DNA of 64,000 bases from positions 1-64,000 of the forward strand of contig NZ_BPFX01000037.1 of the NCBI RefSeq assembly GCF_019655855.1, in the 5' to 3' direction. Below the pieces are notes generated by a model. It searched no databases. It had not been told where the DNA came from and was given only the letters and a program-made list of their open reading frames with translations. The stretch comes from Pseudomonas paralcaligenes (GTDB taxonomy: Bacteria > Pseudomonadota > Gammaproteobacteria > Pseudomonadales > Pseudomonadaceae). Positions 8,473-17,149 of this stretch are shown here, in pieces. Position 1 is the first letter of the stretch. Every line of letters starts with the position of its first letter. The position numbers and the translations under genes were made by a program.

Positions 8473-9966
8473 ATGCCCCAGGTGATCCCGCAGCTGATCG
8501 ACGGTCAGTGGCAGGCCAGCAGCGCCCGCGAACTGATCGAAGTGACCGACCCCGCCACCCAGGAAGTCCTGGCCCTGGCGCCCAAGGCCACCTTCGAGGA
8601 AATCGAGGCCGCCATCGCCGGCGCCAGGAAGGCCTTCCAGAGCTGGCGCGAGGTGCCGGTGCCGGAACGCGCGCGGCTGATGCTGCGCTACCAGCACCTG
8701 CTCAAGGAGCACCACGACGAGCTGGCCGAGATTCTCGCGGCGGAAACCGGCAAGACCTTCGCCGACGCCAAGGGCGACGTCTGGCGCGGCATCGAGGTGG
8801 CCGAGCACGCGGCCAACATCTGCAGCCTGATGATGGGCGAGACGGTGGAGAACGTCGCCCGCGAGATCGACACCGCCAGCTGGATCCAGCCGCTGGGCGT
8901 GTGCGTCGGCATCACCCCGTTCAACTTCCCGGCGATGATCCCGCTGTGGATGTTCCCGCTGGCCATCGCCTGCGGCAACACCTTCATCCTCAAGCCCTCC
9001 GAGCAGGACCCGCTGACCCCCAACCGTCTGGCCGAGCTGTTCCTCGAAGCCGGCGCGCCGGCCGGCGTGCTGCAGGTGCTGCACGGCGGCCGCGAGGTGG
9101 TCGACGCCCTGCTCACCCACGAGGACATCCGCGCCATCTCCTTCGTCGGCTCGGTGCCGGTGGGCCAGCACATCTACCGCACCGGCACCCAGCACCTGAA
9201 GCGGGTACAGGTCTTCGCCGGCGCCAAGAACCACATGGTGATCATGCCCGACGCGCCCAAGGACCAGGTACTCAGCAACCTGCTCGGCGCCAGCTGCGGC
9301 GCCGCCGGCCAGCGCTGCATGGCGATCAGCGTGGCGGTGTTCGTCGGCGAGTCGAAGCAGTGGATCGACGAGCTGGCCACACAGATGGCCGAGCTGCGCC
9401 CCGGCTACTGGAAGGACAGCGGCGCCGCCTACGGCCCGCTGATCAGCCAGCAGGCCAAGCAGCGCGTGCAGAAGCTGATCGCCGAGGGCAAGGCGGAAGG
9501 CGCCGAATGCCTGCTCGACGGCTCCCACTGCGAGGTGCCGGGCTACCCGGACGGCAACTGGCTGGGCCCGACCCTGTTCCGTGGCGTGACGACCAAAATG
9601 AGCCTGTACCGCGAGGAAATCTTCGGCCCGGTGCTGGTGTGCATGGAGGTCGACACCCTGGAAGACGCCATCGAACTGGTCAACGCCAGCCCCTACGGCA
9701 ACGGCACCAGCATCTTCACCCGCTCCGGTGGCGCCGCGCGCCACTACCAGCACGCGGTGGAGGTCGGCCAGGTGGGCATCAACGTGCCGATCCCGGTGCC
9801 GCTGCCGTTCTTCTCCTTCACCGGCTGGAAGGGCTCGTTCTATGGCGACCTGCACGCCTACGGCAAGCAGGCGGTGCGCTTCTACACCGAGACCAAGACG
9901 GTCACCAGCCGCTGGTTCGATGACAGCCCGGTGACTGGGCCGAACATGACCATCCAACTCAAGTAA
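8473..9966 (+). CDS. mmsA: methylmalonate-semialdehyde dehydrogenase (CoA-acylating)
   Basis: The 497-residue enzyme oxidises methylmalonate semialdehyde (from valine) or malonate semialdehyde, with NAD and CoA, to propionyl-CoA or acetyl-CoA plus CO2. It is a full-length aldehyde dehydrogenase: the Rossmann region includes [16 protein letters not shown] (142-157) and [12 protein letters not shown] (224-235), and the catalytic Cys282 lies in [11 protein letters not shown]. The set [12 protein letters not shown] is characteristic of MmsA rather than general aldehyde dehydrogenases. AGGAGG precedes the ATG by 7 bases. It heads the catabolic run that ends with mmsB. Confidence 0.97.
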   Translation: MPQVIPQLIDGQWQASSARELIEVTDPATQEVLALAPKATFEEIEAAIAGARKAFQSWREVPVPERARLMLRYQHLLKEHHDELAEILAAETGKTFADAKGDVWRGIEVAEHAANICSLMMGETVENVAREIDTASWIQPLGVCVGITPFNFPAMIPLWMFPLAIACGNTFILKPSEQDPLTPNRLAELFLEAGAPAGVLQVLHGGREVVDALLTHEDIRAISFVGSVPVGQHIYRTGTQHLKRVQVFAGAKNHMVIMPDAPKDQVLSNLLGASCGAAGQRCMAISVAVFVGESKQWIDELATQMAELRPGYWKDSGAAYGPLISQQAKQRVQKLIAEGKAEGAECLLDGSHCEVPGYPDGNWLGPTLFRGVTTKMSLYREEIFGPVLVCMEVDTLEDAIELVNASPYGNGTSIFTRSGGAARHYQHAVEVGQVGINVPIPVPLPFFSFTGWKGSFYGDLHAYGKQAVRFYTETKTVTSRWFDDSPVTGPNMTIQLK

Positions 9967-10073
9967 GCGTTGACGCACCGCAACACGGTGCCACTACGAC
10001 GAAAAGACAATGCCTCCTCGTTCGCCAGGGCTGCACAGTCGGCCCTGGCACAAAAAGAACAAGGAGCACTGCC

Positions 10074-11321
10074 ATGAAACGATTGACCGCCTGTCTGGCC
10101 CTCTGGGCCGGACTCACCGCCGCCGCGCAGGCGGCCGAGCCGATCACCCTCGGTCTCAGCTACCCGCGCACCGGCAGCTACAAGGAAGAAGGACTGGCAC
10201 AGATGCGTGGAGCCCTGCTGGCCATCGACGAGCTGAACGCCAAGGGCGGCGTGCTCGGCCGCCCGCTACGGCTGTCCAGCCTGGACGACGCCTCGCGCCC
10301 CGAGAAGGCCGCGCGCAACGTCGACAAGCTGGCCGGCGAAGGCGCCGCGATGCTCTTCGGCGGCGCGTCCAGCGCGGCCGCCATCGCCGCCGGCAAACGC
10401 GCCCAGGAGCGCGGCCTGCTGTACTTCGGCACCCTCACCTACTCCAACGACACCACCGGCAAGGACGGCCACCGCTACCTGTTCCGCGAGTGCAACAACG
10501 CCTGGATGAGCGCCCGCGTGCTCGGCCAGTACCTGGCCAAGAACCTGCCGGACAAGTCCTACTTCTACGTCACCGCCGACTACACCTGGGGCAACACCAC
10601 CGAAAGCTCGCTGCGCGAGACCACCGGCACCCAGGACGGCGCGCGCCACCCGGGCCTCAAGGTGCCCTTCCCCGGCGCGCGCGTGGCCGACTACCAGAAC
10701 GCCCTGACCCAGGCCGCGCAGAGCGATGCCCAGGTGCTGGTCCTGGTGCTGTTCGGCGAGGATCTGGTGCGCGCCATGCGCATCGCCGAGAGCCTCGGCC
10801 TGACCCGGCGCATGCAGATCGTCGCGCCCAACCTGACCCAGGGCATCGTCGAGCAGGCCGGCCCCGGCCTGATGGAAGGCGTGCTCGGCACCGAGCCCTG
10901 GACCTGGCGCGTGCCGGAACTGGAAGGCAGCCAGGCCGGCCAGGCCTTCGTGCGCAACTTCACCGAACGCTACGAGGTCTACCCCTCCAGCGCCGCCGCC
11001 TCGGCCTACAGCATCGTCCAGCAGTGGGCGGACGCCGCCGGCCGCGCCAGGAGCCTGGACAGCGAGGCGCTGATCAAGGCGCTGGAAGGCCATCGCTACA
11101 GCCTGCTCAAGGGCCCGCAGCAGTGGCGCGCCTTCGACCACCAGAACGTGCAGACCGTGTACGCGGTACGGGTCAAGACCCGGTCGGAAGTGATGGCCTC
11201 GCCGCGTCATCAGGATTACTTCGAGATCGTCCACCGCCTGGACGGAGAACAGGCCGCCCCCAGCCTCGCCGAGTGGCAGGCCGAACGGCGCGCCGCCGGC
11301 CAGCCCACCACCCTGCAATGA
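10074..11321 (+). CDS. periplasmic substrate-binding protein, LivJ/Peripla_BP_6 type
   Basis: A 415-residue secreted binding protein with a clear Sec signal (hydrophobic core at 4-18, cleavage likely after AQA at residue 20) and the type I periplasmic fold of branched-chain amino acid receptors (ITLGLSYPRTGSYKEEG, LAIDELNAKGGVLGRPL). No permease or ATPase gene is nearby. It sits between mmsA and the acyl-CoA dehydrogenase, with the next gene only 6 bases away, so it is probably co-transcribed with valine catabolism and may bind a branched-chain acid or amino acid. An 8-bp inverted repeat (10024-10031/10042-10049) lies before its ribosome site. Ligand and partner transporter are unknown. Confidence 0.85.
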   Translation: MKRLTACLALWAGLTAAAQAAEPITLGLSYPRTGSYKEEGLAQMRGALLAIDELNAKGGVLGRPLRLSSLDDASRPEKAARNVDKLAGEGAAMLFGGASSAAAIAAGKRAQERGLLYFGTLTYSNDTTGKDGHRYLFRECNNAWMSARVLGQYLAKNLPDKSYFYVTADYTWGNTTESSLRETTGTQDGARHPGLKVPFPGARVADYQNALTQAAQSDAQVLVLVLFGEDLVRAMRIAESLGLTRRMQIVAPNLTQGIVEQAGPGLMEGVLGTEPWTWRVPELEGSQAGQAFVRNFTERYEVYPSSAAASAYSIVQQWADAAGRARSLDSEALIKALEGHRYSLLKGPQQWRAFDHQNVQTVYAVRVKTRSEVMASPRHQDYFEIVHRLDGEQAAPSLAEWQAERRAAGQPTTLQ

Positions 11322-11327
11322 GCGCCT

Positions 11328-12491
11328 ATGGACTTTGAGCTGAACGAGGAACAACGCCTGCTGGTCGACAGCGCCCGCGCCTTCGCCGCGCGGGAACTGG
11401 CGCCCCACGCCGCCGACTGGGACCGCGAGCACCACTTCCCGGTGGAGGTGATCCGCCGCGCCGCCGAACAGGGCTACCTGGCCCTGTACATCGGCGAGGA
11501 AGACGGCGGCCTCGGCCTGTCGCGCCTCGCCAGCTCGCTGATCTTCGAACAGCTCGCCGCCGGCTGCGTGGCCACCACCGCCTACCTGACCATCCACAAT
11601 ATGGCCTCGTGGATGTTGGCGAGTTTTGGCGATGAGTCCCTGAAAGCGCGGTACCTGCCGGGCCTGACCGGCGGCGAGCTGCTGGCCTCCTACTGCCTCA
11701 CCGAGCCGGACGCCGGCTCCGACGCCGCCCGCCTGCGCACCCGCGCCCGGCGCGACGGCGACGACTATGTGCTGGACGGCAGCAAGTGCTTTATCTCCGG
11801 CGCGGGATCGACCGACGTGCTGATCGTCATGGCGCGCACCGGCGAGGACGGTGCCAGGGGCATCTCCTGCTTCCTGGTGCCGGCCGACGCCGCCGGCGTG
11901 AAGTACGGGCGCAACGAGGACAAGATGGGCTGGAAGGCGCAGCCGACCCGCACCATCACCTTCGAGGACGTGCGCATTCCCGCCGGCAACCGCATCGGCC
12001 CGGAGGGTCAGGGCTTCGTCTACGCGATGAAGGGCCTGGACGGCGGGCGCCTGAACATCGCCAGCTGCTCCCTGGGCGCGGCCCAGGCGGCGCTGGAGCA
12101 GAGCCTGCGCTACGTCGAGGAACGCAAGCAGTTCGGCAAGGCCCTGGCCGAGTTCCAGGCCCTGCAGTTCAAGCTCGCCGACATGCTCACCGACCTGACC
12201 GCCAGCCGGCAGATGGTGCGCCTGGCCGCGCACAAGCTGGACCACCGCCACGGCGAGGCCAGCCTTTACTGCGCCATGGCCAAGCGCTTCGCCACCGACC
12301 ACTGCTTCGCCCTGTGCAACGACGCCCTGCAACTGCACGGCGGCTATGGTTACCTGAACGACTACCCGCTGGAGCGCTGGGTGCGCGACAGCCGCGTGCA
12401 CCAGATACTGGAAGGCACCAACGAGATCATGCGGGTGATCATCGCTCGCCGCCTGCTGGACCAGGGCGGCATGCTGGATCGCCTGCTGTAG
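11328..12491 (+). CDS. acyl-CoA dehydrogenase, probably isobutyryl-CoA dehydrogenase
   Basis: This 387-residue FAD enzyme most likely converts isobutyryl-CoA to methacrylyl-CoA in valine degradation. Family landmarks are present: YCLTEPDAGSDAA (about 122-134), the GSKCFISGAGSTDVLIVMAR segment, the RKQFGKALAEFQALQFKLADM helix region, and the catalytic base Glu362 in ILEGTNEIMR. The length is normal for acyl-CoA dehydrogenases. It is flanked by the other enzymes of the valine pathway, which is the main reason for choosing isobutyryl-CoA as substrate; 2-methylbutyryl-CoA is a possible second substrate. Confidence 0.93.
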   Translation: MDFELNEEQRLLVDSARAFAARELAPHAADWDREHHFPVEVIRRAAEQGYLALYIGEEDGGLGLSRLASSLIFEQLAAGCVATTAYLTIHNMASWMLASFGDESLKARYLPGLTGGELLASYCLTEPDAGSDAARLRTRARRDGDDYVLDGSKCFISGAGSTDVLIVMARTGEDGARGISCFLVPADAAGVKYGRNEDKMGWKAQPTRTITFEDVRIPAGNRIGPEGQGFVYAMKGLDGGRLNIASCSLGAAQAALEQSLRYVEERKQFGKALAEFQALQFKLADMLTDLTASRQMVRLAAHKLDHRHGEASLYCAMAKRFATDHCFALCNDALQLHGGYGYLNDYPLERWVRDSRVHQILEGTNEIMRVIIARRLLDQGGMLDRLL

Positions 12492-12499
12492 CCCTTAGT

Positions 12500-12601
12500 C
12501 CCCTCTCCCTCCGGGAGAAGGGCCAGGGTGAGGGGTTGGCGGGTGACGCGGAGTTGCCTGATACACCCTCACCCCCGGCCCCTCTCCCAGGGGGAGAGGG
12601 G
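12500..12601. repeat. Pair of CCCTCTCCC-type REP hairpins in inverted orientation
   Basis: Two related GC-rich elements, 12500-12535 (CCCCTCTCCCTCCGGGAGAA...GGTGAGGGG) and 12566-12601 (CCCTCACCC...GGGAGAGGGG), face each other across 30 bp in the gap between the acyl-CoA dehydrogenase and enoyl-CoA hydratase genes. Each can form a hairpin alone, and the pair can form a long cruciform. Inside an apparent operon such elements could stabilise the upstream mRNA or attenuate downstream expression. The same family recurs at 32787-32888 and 63944-63979. Confidence 0.85.
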
Positions 12602-12622
12602 AGTCAATTAACGAGGAACGTC

Positions 12623-13441
12623 ATGACCACCGCCATCGAACCCTACAACCCCGGCATGTTCGACCTGACCCACAAGCTGACCGTGGAAAAGCACGGCCAT
12701 ACGGCGCTGATCACCATCAACCACCCACCGGCCAACACCTGGGACCGCGACTCGCTGATCGGCCTCAAGCAGGTGGTCGAGCACCTCAATCGCGACGACG
12801 ACATCTACGCCCTGGTGGTGACCGGCCAGGGCGGCAAGTTCTTCAGCGCCGGCGCCGACCTCAAGCTGTTCGCCGACGGCGACAAGGCCCGCGCCCGGGA
12901 AATGGCGCGGCGCTTCGGCGAAGCCTTCGAGACCCTGCGCGACTTCCGTGGTGTATCCATCGCCGCGATCAACGGCTACGCCATGGGCGGCGGCCTGGAA
13001 TGCGCCCTGGCCTGCGACATCCGCATCGCCGAGCGCCAGGCGCAGATGGCCCTGCCGGAAGCCACCGTCGGCCTGCTGCCCTGCGCCGGCGGCACCCAGG
13101 CCCTGCCCTGGCTGGTCGGCGAGGGCTGGGCCAAGCGCCTGATCCTCTGCGGCGAGCGCATCGACGCCGAGACCGCCCTGCGCATCGGACTCATCGAGCA
13201 GGTGGTCGACACCGGCGAGGCGCGCGGCACCGCCCTGCTGCTGGCAGCCAAGGTGGCGCGGCAGAGCCCGGTGGCGGTGCGCACCATCAAGCCGCTGATC
13301 CAGGGTGCCCGCGAGCGCGGCCCGAACACCTGGCTGCCCGAGGAGCGCGAACGCTTCGTCGACCTGTTCGACGCCGACGACACCCACGAAGGCGTCAACG
13401 CCTTCCTGGAAAAACGCGACGCCCAGTGGCGCAACAAGTAG
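12623..13441 (+). CDS. enoyl-CoA hydratase (crotonase family), valine pathway
   Basis: The 272-residue crotonase-fold enzyme probably hydrates methacrylyl-CoA to 3-hydroxyisobutyryl-CoA. Both crotonase catalytic glutamates are in place: Glu126 in GGGLECALACDIRIAE and Glu146 in LPEATVGLLP. The oxyanion-hole strand FFSAGADLKLF is at 73-83. The start at 12623 is chosen because ATG follows ACGAGGAACGTC; the frame is open much further upstream through the REP pair, but that extension overlaps the previous gene. It lies between acyl-CoA dehydrogenase and 3-hydroxyisobutyryl-CoA hydrolase genes, matching reaction order. Confidence 0.92.
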   Translation: MTTAIEPYNPGMFDLTHKLTVEKHGHTALITINHPPANTWDRDSLIGLKQVVEHLNRDDDIYALVVTGQGGKFFSAGADLKLFADGDKARAREMARRFGEAFETLRDFRGVSIAAINGYAMGGGLECALACDIRIAERQAQMALPEATVGLLPCAGGTQALPWLVGEGWAKRLILCGERIDAETALRIGLIEQVVDTGEARGTALLLAAKVARQSPVAVRTIKPLIQGARERGPNTWLPEERERFVDLFDADDTHEGVNAFLEKRDAQWRNK

Positions 13442-13500
13442 GGCGGGTGCAACCCGCGTGATGGCAGCAAGGCATGAGCCGCGTGTTCCACCCGCCCTGC
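13438..13500. repeat. Inverted repeat of the GTAGGGCGGGTG family
   Basis: GTAGGGCGGGTGCAACCCGC begins at 13438, overlapping the enoyl-CoA hydratase stop codon (TAG 13439-13441), and an inverted partner (CACCCGCCCTGC) ends at 13500. It fills nearly all of the 75-bp gap to the next gene. Related copies are at 30078-30127 and 42975-42997. Confidence 0.8.
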
Positions 13501-13516
13501 ACGAACGGATAACAAG

Positions 13517-14620
13517 ATGAACGTGACCTTCGAAGAACGCCCCGGCCTGAACGGCTTCCGCATCGGCATCGCCAGCCTGGACGCGGAGAAGAGCCTCAAC
13601 GCCCTGACCCTGCCGATGATCGAGGCGCTGGACGCCAAACTGCGCCAGTGGGCCGAGGACGATCAGATCGCCTGCGTGCTGCTGCGCGGTAACGGGCCCA
13701 AGGCCTTCTGCGCCGGCGGCGACGTGGTGCAGCTTGTACAACAGTGCCGCGAACACCCCGGCGAGGTACCGCCGCTGGCGCGGCGCTTCTTCGCCGACGA
13801 ATACCGCCTCGACCACCGCATCCACACCTATCCCAAGCCGCTGCTGTGTTGGGCCCACGGCCATGTGCTGGGCGGCGGCATGGGCCTGATGCAGGGCGCG
13901 GCGATCCGCATCGTCACGCCGAGCAGCCGCCTGGGGATGCCGGAGATCAACATCGGCCTGTACCCGGACGTGGGCGGCAGCTGGTTCCTCGCCCGCCTGC
14001 CGGGCAGGCTCGGCCTGTTCCTCGGCCTCACCGCCGCCGGCATCAATGCCCGCGACGCGCTGGACCTGGACCTGGCCGACCGCTTCCTGCGCGAGGACCA
14101 GCAGGAGACGCTGATCGAGGGACTGGTGCAGATGAACTGGCGGCACCAGGCGCCCGAGCAGCTCAGCAGCCTGCTCCGCGCCCTGGAGCAGGAGGCCCGC
14201 CCCGACCTACCGGAAGCCCAGTGGCTGCCGCGCCGAGAACGCCTCGACGCCCTGCTCGACCTGGCCGACCTGCCCGCCGCCTGGCACGCCCTGACCGCCC
14301 TGCAGGACGACGCCGACCCGCTGCTGGCGCGCGCCGCCAAGACCCTGGCTGCCGGCTGCCCGCTGACCGCCCACCTGGTCTGGGAACAGATCCGCCGCGC
14401 CCGCCACCTGTCCCTGGCCGGGGTGTTCCGCATGGAATACGCCATGAGCCTCAACTGCTGCCGCCACCCGGAATTCCCGGAAGGCGTGCGCGCCCGCCTG
14501 ATCGACAAGGACCAGACGCCGAAGTGGCACTGGCCCGATCCGGCTGCCATTCCCCAGGCGGTGATCGAGGCGCACTTCGCTCCGGCATGGGAGGGTGCCC
14601 ACCCCCTGGCAGACCTGTAA
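13517..14620 (+). CDS. 3-hydroxyisobutyryl-CoA hydrolase
   Basis: The 367-residue crotonase-superfamily thioesterase releases 3-hydroxyisobutyrate from its CoA ester in valine degradation. It is longer than simple hydratases (about 260-270) as expected for HIBCH-type enzymes. FCAGGDVVQLVQQ (64-76), the GHVLGGGMGLMQGA helix (115-128), Glu143 in MPEINIGLYPDVGG and Asp151 correspond to the catalytic Glu/Asp pair of human HIBCH, with the same 8-residue separation. The C-terminal segment RARLIDKDQTPKW is the usual family ending. It lies directly before mmsB, whose enzyme uses its product. Confidence 0.93.
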   Translation: MNVTFEERPGLNGFRIGIASLDAEKSLNALTLPMIEALDAKLRQWAEDDQIACVLLRGNGPKAFCAGGDVVQLVQQCREHPGEVPPLARRFFADEYRLDHRIHTYPKPLLCWAHGHVLGGGMGLMQGAAIRIVTPSSRLGMPEINIGLYPDVGGSWFLARLPGRLGLFLGLTAAGINARDALDLDLADRFLREDQQETLIEGLVQMNWRHQAPEQLSSLLRALEQEARPDLPEAQWLPRRERLDALLDLADLPAAWHALTALQDDADPLLARAAKTLAAGCPLTAHLVWEQIRRARHLSLAGVFRMEYAMSLNCCRHPEFPEGVRARLIDKDQTPKWHWPDPAAIPQAVIEAHFAPAWEGAHPLADL

Positions 14621-14622
14621 CC

Positions 14623-14661
14623 GTGGGAGCAGCCTTGGCCGCGATGCTCTTTTCGCGGCCA
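14623..14661. repeat. REP-like element of the GTGGGAGCGGCCTTGGCCGCGA family
   Basis: GTGGGAGCAGCCTTGGCCGCGA starts 3 bases after the 3-hydroxyisobutyryl-CoA hydrolase stop and forms a 9-bp stem, TGGCCGCGA (14636-14644) with TCGCGGCCA (14653-14661). A degraded second arm may follow at about 14670-14690. It is a single, imperfect member of the family with complete copies at 15757, 27823, 38407 and 57937. Confidence 0.75.
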
Positions 14662-14726
14662 GTCGGAATGCCGCCCAGCCGCCCCCACTCATGGCCCCAC
14701 GCGGACATACGAGGAGAACAACAACT

Positions 14727-15611
14727 ATGACCCAGATCGCCTTCATCGGACTCGGCCACATGGGCCTGCCCATGGCCCGCAACCTGCTCAAGAACGGCTT
14801 CGCCGTGTGCGCCTTCGACCTGGTCAAGGAAGCCGTCGACACCCTGGTCACCGAAGGCGCCCAGCCCGCCAGCAGCGCCGCCGACGCGGTCAGGGGCGCC
14901 GCCGTGGTGGTCAGCATGCTGCCCGCCAGCCACCACGTGGAAAGCCTCTACCTGGGCGAAGGCGGCCTGCTGGAAAGGATCGCCACCGACGCCCTGGTGC
15001 TGGAATGCTCGACCATCGCCCCGGACTCGGCGCGCAAGGTCCATGCGGCTGCGGCGGCCAAGGGCATCGCCCTGCTCGACGCCCCCGTCTCCGGCGGCAC
15101 TGCCGGCGCCGCGGCCGGCACCCTGACCTTCATGGTGGGCGGCGAGGCCGGCCACCTGGAACGCGCCCGACCGGTACTGGAAGCGATGGGCAAGAACATC
15201 TTCCACGCCGGCCCGGACGGCGCCGGCCAGGTCGCCAAAGTGTGCAACAACCAGCTGCTGGCCGTGCACATGATCGGCACCGCCGAGGCCATGGCCTTGG
15301 GCGTCGCCAGCGGCCTCGACCCGGCCGTGCTGGCCGAGATCATGCGGCAGAGTTCGGGCGGCAACTGGAGCCTGGAGAAGTACAACCCCTGGCCGGGAGT
15401 GATGGAGAATGTGCCGGCATCCAGGGGCTACAGCGGCGGCTTCATGGCCGAGCTGATGGCCAAGGACCTGGGCCTGGCCCAGGAAGCGGCCCAGGCCACC
15501 GGCAGCAGCACGCCGATGGGCGCGCTGGCGCTGCAGCTGTACCGCATGCTGCTCAAGCAGGGGGATGGGCGGCTGGACTTTTCGGCGGTGCAGAAACTGT
15601 TCGTCGAGTGA
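14727..15611 (+). CDS. mmsB: 3-hydroxyisobutyrate dehydrogenase
   Basis: The 294-residue NAD-dependent enzyme oxidises 3-hydroxyisobutyrate to methylmalonate semialdehyde, the MmsA substrate. The Rossmann motif GLGHMG is at 8-13, the family signature DAPVSGGTAGA at 118-128, and the catalytic lysine is Lys171 (GQVAKVCNNQ), the position usual for beta-hydroxyacid dehydrogenases. I start at 14727, after GAGGAG, instead of the upstream in-frame ATG at 14595, which would add 44 unlike residues. It is the last gene of the valine cluster; a long inverted repeat lies 146 bases downstream. Confidence 0.96.
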   Translation: MTQIAFIGLGHMGLPMARNLLKNGFAVCAFDLVKEAVDTLVTEGAQPASSAADAVRGAAVVVSMLPASHHVESLYLGEGGLLERIATDALVLECSTIAPDSARKVHAAAAAKGIALLDAPVSGGTAGAAAGTLTFMVGGEAGHLERARPVLEAMGKNIFHAGPDGAGQVAKVCNNQLLAVHMIGTAEAMALGVASGLDPAVLAEIMRQSSGGNWSLEKYNPWPGVMENVPASRGYSGGFMAELMAKDLGLAQEAAQATGSSTPMGALALQLYRMLLKQGDGRLDFSAVQKLFVE

Positions 15612-15756
15612 TGGCGTCGCTGCTACGTCAAACACTCCTGCGAATGCGGGATTAGAGCACCTGGCAGAGGCTGATCAGCCGATCAGCGATGCCGCGTGGC
15701 GCTCGGGAGTTTCCTTTGGCTATGTCCTCGTTACGTGTTGGTGGCGCAATCCTGCA

Positions 15757-15823
15757 TTTGTGGGAGCGGCTGGACGGCATTCCGATTGGCCGCGAAATTC
15801 GCGGATAAATCCGCTCCCACAAG
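15757..15823. repeat. Long inverted repeat, GTGGGAGCGG family
   Basis: Arms TTGTGGGAGCGG (ending 15769) and CCGCTCCCACAA (from 15811) pair perfectly over 12 bp, with an inner GGCCGCGAAATTCGCGG hairpin. It is the only structure I see in the 320-bp gap between mmsB and the first DUF4136 gene, apart from a TATGAT box at 15868-15873 that may be the -10 of the following gene (no good -35). It may also end mmsB transcription, though no T run follows. Confidence 0.8.
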
Positions 15824-15931
15824 GTGTACAACAACTAACGGGGACATAGTCTTTCCTTTAGCGCCGGTATGATCAGCCAACAGACTTGCATCCGAGCATA
15901 GGATCCACTCGGCCCAAACTCCGGAGTGATC

Positions 15932-16525
15932 ATGAAAACCCTCCTCCTGCCGCCGCTGCTCCTGCTTCTCGCCGCCTGCCAGAGCCACAACCCCTACGTG
16001 ACCGACGGCAAGCCGCTGCCGCCGGCGCCCCCTGGCGCGGCCGAGCACTTCGACCGCAGCGCCTACCCGGCGGCGCCACGCGACTACGGCCGCTACCGCG
16101 ACTGGAGCTGGCGCCAGCAGCCGGCCGGTAGCGCCTGGGCCGACGGCGCGCTGGTCGCCGAGGCGGTGGGTGGCGGCCTGGATCAGCGCGGGCTGCGCCC
16201 GGTGCGTCCCGGCAAAGCCGCAGACCTGCTGGTGAGCGCCTCGCTGCGCCTGGAGAAGCGCCAGTACCAGGTACGCGACGACTACGGCAGCTACTATGGC
16301 AATAGCCCCTACGGCGACCGCTACGGCATGTACGGCCACGTGCCGCTGACCCGTACCTACGAAGTCGAGGTGGCGGTGGTGAACATCGAACTGTACGACG
16401 GTGCCAGCGGCCAGCCGGTATGGAACGGCAGCGCCGAGGCGCGTGGCGAGGGCAGCCGCAGCGAGCGCGCGGACGCCCTGCGCCGCGCCGTGGCGGATGC
16501 CCTCGGCGCCTATCCGCCGCACTGA
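15932..16525 (+). CDS. DUF4136 lipoprotein, first of a pair
   Basis: A 197-residue predicted lipoprotein: basic start, hydrophobic leucine run, lipobox LAAC, then a DUF4136-like domain with YGRYRDWSW near the N-terminus, a variable [11 protein letters not shown] segment and a C-terminal [15 protein letters not shown] helix. ATG 15932 is preferred to the GTG two codons upstream, because CCGGAG overlaps that GTG and lies 5 bases before the ATG. A central Tyr/Gly-rich patch ([18 protein letters not shown]) stands out. The next gene encodes a paralogue. DUF4136 proteins are probably envelope proteins of unknown role; no enzyme motif is visible. Confidence 0.85.
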   Translation: MKTLLLPPLLLLLAACQSHNPYVTDGKPLPPAPPGAAEHFDRSAYPAAPRDYGRYRDWSWRQQPAGSAWADGALVAEAVGGGLDQRGLRPVRPGKAADLLVSASLRLEKRQYQVRDDYGSYYGNSPYGDRYGMYGHVPLTRTYEVEVAVVNIELYDGASGQPVWNGSAEARGEGSRSERADALRRAVADALGAYPPH

Positions 16526-16588
16526 CGAGTGCTTGCCCACCAGCCCGACTTGCAGTTCGATAGGGGCTCTACCCAGGAGGTTTGCATC

Positions 16589-17149
16589 ATGCTTTCCCGA
16601 ATTCTGCTGGCACCGCTCCTGCTTCTGCTGGCCGCCTGCCAGAGCATCCACGTCGAACGCGACTTCGACGCCACCCGCGACTTTGGCGCCTATCGCAGCT
16701 GGAGCTGGCAGGAGCCGGGTCTGCAGTACCGGCCGGACGATCCGCGGATCAAGAGCGACCTTACCGAACAGCGCATCCGCGACGCCGTCGCCCAGGAACT
16801 CGAACAGCGCGGCCTGCGCCCGGCCCAGGGCGGCGCCGCAGCCGACCTCAAAGTGCAGGCCTGGCTGATCGTCGACGAGCGCCAGGACCAGGTCAGCACC
16901 AACTACGGCGGCTACTGGGGCGGTTATTGGGGAGGCTACTGGGGCGGCCCAGCCTTCAACGAGACCCGCACCGTGGAGTACAAGGTCGCCACCATCCAGG
17001 TCGACCTGTTCGACGGCAAGGACGGCAAGCTGGTGTGGCGCGGCAGCGCCGAGCAGATCATGCGCCAGTCGCCGCCCAGCCCCAGCGAGCGGGAAGCGGC
17101 CATCCGCCAGACCGTGGCCAAGGTCATCGCGCAGTATCCACCGCGATGA
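16589..17149 (+). CDS. DUF4136 lipoprotein, second of a pair
   Basis: A 186-residue lipoprotein paralogous to the preceding gene product. It shares the [10 protein letters not shown] lipobox region, the FGAYRSWSWQ motif, the EQRGLRP segment and a C-terminal REAAIRQTVAKVIAQYPP helix. A perfect AGGAGG lies 8 bases before ATG 16589, so the in-frame ATG at 16529 is rejected. A tandem GGYW repeat (NYGGYWGGYWGGYWGG) replaces the Tyr/Gly patch of the neighbour. The stop overlaps the start of the GNAT gene by 4 bases, so the three genes are likely one transcript. The function is unknown. Confidence 0.85.
   Translation: MLSRILLAPLLLLLAACQSIHVERDFDATRDFGAYRSWSWQEPGLQYRPDDPRIKSDLTEQRIRDAVAQELEQRGLRPAQGGAAADLKVQAWLIVDERQDQVSTNYGGYWGGYWGGYWGGPAFNETRTVEYKVATIQVDLFDGKDGKLVWRGSAEQIMRQSPPSPSEREAAIRQTVAKVIAQYPPR

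Noticed and set aside
10024..10049. A terminator between mmsA and the binding-protein gene
   Set aside because: The 8-bp inverted repeat is followed by an A-rich, not T-rich, stretch and then directly by the ribosome site, so termination is unlikely.
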